Below are positions 61,757 through 64,000 of a stretch of 64,000 bases of DNA, in pieces. How positions within the stretch are numbered: position 1 is the stretch's first letter; each line of letters begins with the position of its first letter. The DNA lies in the NCBI GenBank assembly GCA_910585765.1, contig CAJUES010000003.1, forward strand, positions 48,439-112,438. The letters are read 5' to 3'. The DNA is from an uncultured Lachnospiraceae bacterium. Its GTDB lineage: Bacteria > Bacillota > Clostridia > Lachnospirales > Lachnospiraceae. Both the position numbers and the translations under genes were made by a program. Under the pieces are notes generated by a model. The model made no database searches and had not been told where the DNA came from. It saw nothing but the letters and a program-made list of their open reading frames with translations.

Positions 61757-61805
61757 AAGTCCATTATCGGTTATAGCAATATGACCGATAGTGGACTTAT
61801 TTTTC
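61757..61805 (+). terminator. rpsB-tsf terminator
   Basis: AAGTCCATTATCGGT/ACCGATAGTGGACTT, 15 bp with one G-U pair, 12-nt loop, then ATTTTT. Confidence 0.92.
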
Positions 61806-61911
61806 TACAGTTTCCTGGCCGAAGGGACGAAAATATATCAGACTTTCGCGGTTATGTCCAAAAGACTTTTGAAGAACCGAAAAGAGCCACTTGAAAATCA
61901 AGCGGCATGTA

Positions 61912-61964
61912 TTGACAAAGTGGTTTATATAATTTAGATTATAAGTAGTTTAAATCATTTAAAC
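61912..61964 (+). promoter_or_regulatory. Promoter and palindromic operator of the BlaI-type gene
   Basis: TTGACA (consensus), 17 bp, TAGATT (61912-61940), followed after 7 bp by the perfect palindrome GTTTAAAT-C-ATTTAAAC (61948-61964), ideally placed to block transcription. Confidence 0.6.
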
Positions 61965-61996
61965 CATTATGCGGTAGAGAAAAAGGGGAGAAGAAA

Positions 61997-62356
61997 ATGG
62001 TTACGTACATCATGACGGAGGCGGAGAGTCTCCTGGCGGAACTGATCTGGGAGAAGGAGCCGGTGCGGAGCGGTGAATTGGTGAAGATGGCGGCACAGCG
62101 GTTCGGGTGGAAGAAGTCGACGACGTACACTGTTCTGCGCAAGATCTGTGAGAATGACATTTTTCAGAACCAGGCGGCTGTGGTTACGGCAAAGATCAGC
62201 AAGGAAGAGTACACAGGCAGAAAGGGCGAACAGTATCTGCAGGAGAACCACAATGGATCTCTGCCAAATTTCGTCGCTGCCTTTTTGAAGCGAAAGAAGG
62301 TCAGCAGGGACGATATCGAGGAACTGGTGACACTGATCGAGGACTATAAGGATTGA
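61997..62356 (+). CDS. BlaI/MecI/CopY-family transcriptional repressor
   Basis: 119 residues. The winged helix starts with M-T-E-A-E-S-L-L-A-E-L-I-W-E-K-E-P-V-R-S and has KSTTYTVLRKICENDIFQ, the BlaI/MecI recognition region. The C-terminal helix pair (VAAFLKRKKVSRDDIEELVT) forms the dimer and, in the resistance systems, carries the BlaR1 cleavage context. No BlaR1/MecR1 sensor or copper gene is adjacent. The likely first target is its own palindromic operator. Confidence 0.9.
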   Translation: MVTYIMTEAESLLAELIWEKEPVRSGELVKMAAQRFGWKKSTTYTVLRKICENDIFQNQAAVVTAKISKEEYTGRKGEQYLQENHNGSLPNFVAAFLKRKKVSRDDIEELVTLIEDYKD

Positions 62357-62383
62357 GGGAGATTTGTCGATGCCCAGAATAGG

Positions 62384-62431
62384 ATCGTGCAGCCTGTCAT
62401 GCAGGATATTGCGATGACAGGCTGCAACGAT
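62384..62431. terminator. Convergent-gene hairpin without a T-tract
   Basis: GCAGCCTGTCAT/ATGACAGGCTGC (12 bp) extended by ATCGT/ACGAT across one bulged base, between the two convergent genes. It may end both transcripts or serve as a roadblock. Confidence 0.55.
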
Positions 62432-62441
62432 ATCAAGACCG

Positions 62442-62981
62442 TCAGGCGGCATAGTCGATGTTTGCGCCCTTGAACTTTGCAGCGTCGAGCTGCTTCTGGT
62501 TTTTGGTATAGGGATTGTCCTCGTTGGCATACTTGATCTGCGTGTGCGTAACGCCGCCGGAAACGTATGTACGACCGCACTCGGGACAGATCGAGGTGTG
62601 GATGGACACCGATGCATTGACGACCTTGCCGTCCTTCTGCGCAGCCTTTTTGTACGCGTTGGATACGTGCTCTCCCTCGTGGGCGCGCACCTTTGCGCCT
62701 GCCGACTCTGGTGAGATGTGGGACGCCGATTTGAAGGAGACATTGCCTTCGTCGGAGCCGTCCTGGTATTTTCGGTTGTCGCAGGTCTCACAGTCCTCCG
62801 GTGAGGAGCGCTTTCCGGGTTTTTTGATCTTGTCGGGATCCGTGCTGTGTTCGTCCGCTTTCTCAGTCGGGCTGACCGCATTTGGATCGATGCTGTCATC
62901 CGCTGGTCTTGCGGACGGTCTGATTGGATTGGTGTAAGAATCGTAATTGGGATAATATCCCGGGATATTGCCGATTGTCAT
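62442..62981 (-). CDS. SprA-like putative zinc metallopeptidase
   Basis: 179 residues. A Pro/Asp-rich N-terminal part (1-80) contains C-E-T-C at 64-67. The core holds H-E-G-E-H at 101-105 (an HExxH zinc motif) within AGAKVRAHEGEHVSNAYKKA, then C-P-E-C-G at 132-136. This fits the SprA-related family, whose activity is not established. No signal peptide. AAGGAGGT lies 8 nt before the ATG. It follows the DUF1622 gene by 24 bp on the same strand. Confidence 0.8.
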   Translation of the reverse strand: MTIGNIPGYYPNYDSYTNPIRPSARPADDSIDPNAVSPTEKADEHSTDPDKIKKPGKRSSPEDCETCDNRKYQDGSDEGNVSFKSASHISPESAGAKVRAHEGEHVSNAYKKAAQKDGKVVNASVSIHTSICPECGRTYVSGGVTHTQIKYANEDNPYTKNQKQLDAAKFKGANIDYAA

Positions 62982-63005
62982 ATGGCAGACCTCCTTTTCT
63001 GCATT

Positions 63006-63359
63006 TTATACATCGTCATTTTTGTCGAGCGCCAGCGCTTTTTCCTCATGCTTGATCTCCCAGTGGATCAGGAATGTGAGGATGCTGCGCAGCAGGATGA
63101 TGACACCCAGAACGCCAAGCTCGCCCCACTCGCGCACAATGACGGTACGAAGAACCTCACTGCCCATCTTGAACTCAAGCGACAATGCGATACCCTGCGC
63201 CAGTTCCAGCCTGATCCTGGAGTCGTGCTTCAGCCAGTAATAGAAGCATTTTACAGCTGTGAAGACCAGGATGCCGACACCGAAAAGTTCCAGGATGATC
63301 GTGCTGATCTCGACAATACAGGTCAGTATCAGTTCCAGAATATTTATGAGTGAGTGCAT
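63006..63359 (-). CDS. DUF1622 family membrane protein
   Basis: 117 residues from the ATG at 63359, 8 nt after AGGAGG. Three hydrophobic segments (ILELILTCIVEISTIILEL, FGVGILVFTAVKCFYYWL, LGVLGVIILLRSILTFLI) and the conserved loop R-L-E-L-A-Q-G-I-A-L-S-L-E-F-K-M-G-S-E identify DUF1622. Function unknown. It is first gene of a two-gene unit with the SprA-like protein. Confidence 0.88.
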   Translation of the reverse strand: MHSLINILELILTCIVEISTIILELFGVGILVFTAVKCFYYWLKHDSRIRLELAQGIALSLEFKMGSEVLRTVIVREWGELGVLGVIILLRSILTFLIHWEIKHEEKALALDKNDDV

Positions 63360-63413
63360 AGGGTAATCCTCCTGTATGTGCGTGCGGCTCATTTCTATTT
63401 AATTCTATTTAAG

Positions 63414-63422
63414 AGTATATCA
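63414..63422 (-). promoter_or_regulatory. Candidate extended -10 promoter for DUF1622/SprA-like unit
   Basis: Minus strand TGaTATACT, about 55 nt before the start at 63359; no good -35. Confidence 0.4.
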
Positions 63423-63514
63423 CAGATGCGGAGAAAAATACAGCTTTTTATTGTTGTATAATGAGCGTTTGGGGCTTGATCTGATAATATTTTTGTTTGC
63501 GGTGAAATTTTTGC

Positions 63515-63542
63515 TTGCATTCTGCGCCAACTGTGGTATAAT
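63515..63542 (+). promoter_or_regulatory. tRNA-Ala/tRNA-Val promoter
   Basis: TTGCAT, 16 bp, TGgTATAAT, 9 nt before the mature tRNA-Ala. Confidence 0.7.
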
Positions 63543-63551
63543 ACAATATAT

Positions 63552-63624
63552 GGGGATATAGCTCAGCTGGGAGAGCGATACGTTCGCAACGTATAGGTCA
63601 CGAGTTCGAGTCTCGCTATCTCCA
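63552..63624 (+). tRNA. tRNA-Ala (anticodon CGC)
   Basis: 73 nt. Acceptor GGGGATA/TATCTCC (one G-U), D arm GCTCAGCTGGGAGAGC, anticodon arm ATACG-TTCGCAA-CGTAT with CGC, T arm with GTTCGAGTC. CCA not encoded. Confidence 0.93.
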
Positions 63625-63674
63625 TTTCTCTTTCAGAGAGAGTTTCGTTGTTTTATTTATATTCTATTTTACTT

Positions 63675-63748
63675 GGAAGCATAGCTCAGCCGGGATGAGC
63701 GTTCGCCTCACACGCGAAAGGTCAGGGGTTCGAGCCCCCTTGCTTCCA
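63675..63748 (+). tRNA. tRNA-Val (anticodon CAC)
   Basis: 74 nt. Acceptor GGAAGCA/TGCTTCC, D arm GCTC...GAGC, anticodon arm TTCGC-CTCACAC-GCGAA with CAC, T arm GGGGTTCGAGCCCC. CCA not encoded; a T6 run follows. Confidence 0.93.
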
Positions 63749-63845
63749 TTTTTTGTGTTCAAAAATCTATGATTTTCGGTGCTTTTTTGAAAGTTTCTGA
63801 TTTAAGGCAATTAAAAGGTAATCAAAAAGGAGATCATACATATGT

Positions 63846-63953
63846 TTGTATAAGAATAAAAGAAAGGAGAACATCTTCCAATGGGGCACCCTTTCTGAAC
63901 AGTTCCTTAAGACAGAGATTGAGCAGTTGGAGTATTATTTGCAGATGAAATAA
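63846..63953 (+). other. Possible small accessory protein, TTG start or frameshifted
   Basis: A 35-codon frame encodes KENIFQWGTLSEQFLKTEIE followed by QLEYYLQMK, which looks like real protein. AAAAAGGAGAT lies upstream, but the ATG best spaced from it (63842) is one base out of frame and stops after three codons. Either TTG at 63846 is used or a base was lost. I do not recognise the family. Confidence 0.35.
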
Positions 63954-63972
63954 TAGATTTATGGAGGGTAAT

Positions 63973-64000
63973 ATGGCTTTGGAAAATAAATTAGGTATTA
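63973..64000 (+). CDS. Start of an unidentified gene, cut by window edge
   Basis: GGAGGG 4 nt before an ATG, then M-A-L-E-N-K-L-G-I. This opening resembles the first residues of some Fic-family proteins, but nine residues do not allow an assignment. It lies downstream of two tRNA genes, a common edge of genomic islands. Confidence 0.4.

Noticed and set aside
60676..61764. 362-codon minus-strand frame across tsf
   Set aside because: Shadow of tsf, Leu/His/Cys-rich composition typical of reverse reading.
1..64000. CRISPR arrays, rRNA genes or complete insertion sequences
   Set aside because: No regularly spaced repeats, no rRNA sequence and no intact transposase with inverted ends were seen.

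Overview
The window reads as a chromosome segment of a motile, endospore-forming Firmicute. Lachnospiraceae (Clostridium cluster XIVa) is the best guess. The reasons are a sporulation sigma factor (SigK), CodY, a FliY/CheC/CheD-type chemotaxis set, a CIRCE element, consensus sigma-A promoters with strong GGAGG ribosome binding sites, and a moderate GC content. The family assignment is inference from gene content; no 16S gene is present.

Layout. (1) 1-11.4 kb is a housekeeping and envelope region. It holds an MBOAT/SGNH O-acetylation pair (minus strand, SGNH gene cut by the window edge), a PrsA-like foldase lipoprotein, htpG under a perfect CIRCE operator, a DUF1653 protein, a family 2 glycosyltransferase, glyA, and a GH3-fold protein whose catalytic signatures look eroded. 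(2) 11.4-13.2 kb is a scar region: a 140-bp MITE-like element with inverted ends and an 8-bp target duplication, tRNA-Gly, a frameshifted tyrosine recombinase and an IS transposase fragment. It ends directly upstream of sigK, which has a sigma-E-like -10 element and no room for a pro-sequence. (3) 14-19.8 kb carries comM, dprA, topA and codY. (4) 20-59.8 kb is one nearly uninterrupted fla/che supercluster: flgB flgC fliE fliF fliG fliH fliI fliJ motE-like fliK flgD (flagellar operon protein) flgE, then a three-gene insert (two small proteins and a glycosyltransferase), flbD/swrD motA motB fliL fliM fliY cheY fliO fliP fliQ fliR flhB, then flhA flhF flhG, a PilZ protein, cheB cheA cheW cheC cheD, a membrane protein, the motility sigma factor, fapA, a small protein, a swrB-like gene and an MltG-like fragment. 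(5) 59.8-61.7 kb is rpsB-tsf with a structured leader. (6) 61.8-64 kb holds an orphan BlaI/MecI-type repressor with a palindromic operator, a SprA-like HExxH protein, a DUF1622 membrane protein, tRNA-Ala(CGC), tRNA-Val(CAC) and the edge of a probable accessory region.

How it works together. The order dprA-topA-codY-fla/che-rpsB-tsf is the Bacillus subtilis order with trmFO, codV and clpQY missing. CodY-like boxes close to AATTTTCWGAAAATT lie inside the flgB promoter (13/15), beside the motA promoter (14/15, in a phased array), and in the gap before fliK (13/15 and 12/15). That gap also holds a sequence close to a sigma-28 promoter (TAAAGTTT-N12-ACCGATAT). This suggests that GTP/branched-chain amino acid status gates several promoters of the motility cluster, and that the motility sigma factor feeds back on hook-length control and hook genes. 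Internal terminators after flgE, flhB and fapA are each followed by a candidate promoter and divide the supercluster into separately transcribed blocks.
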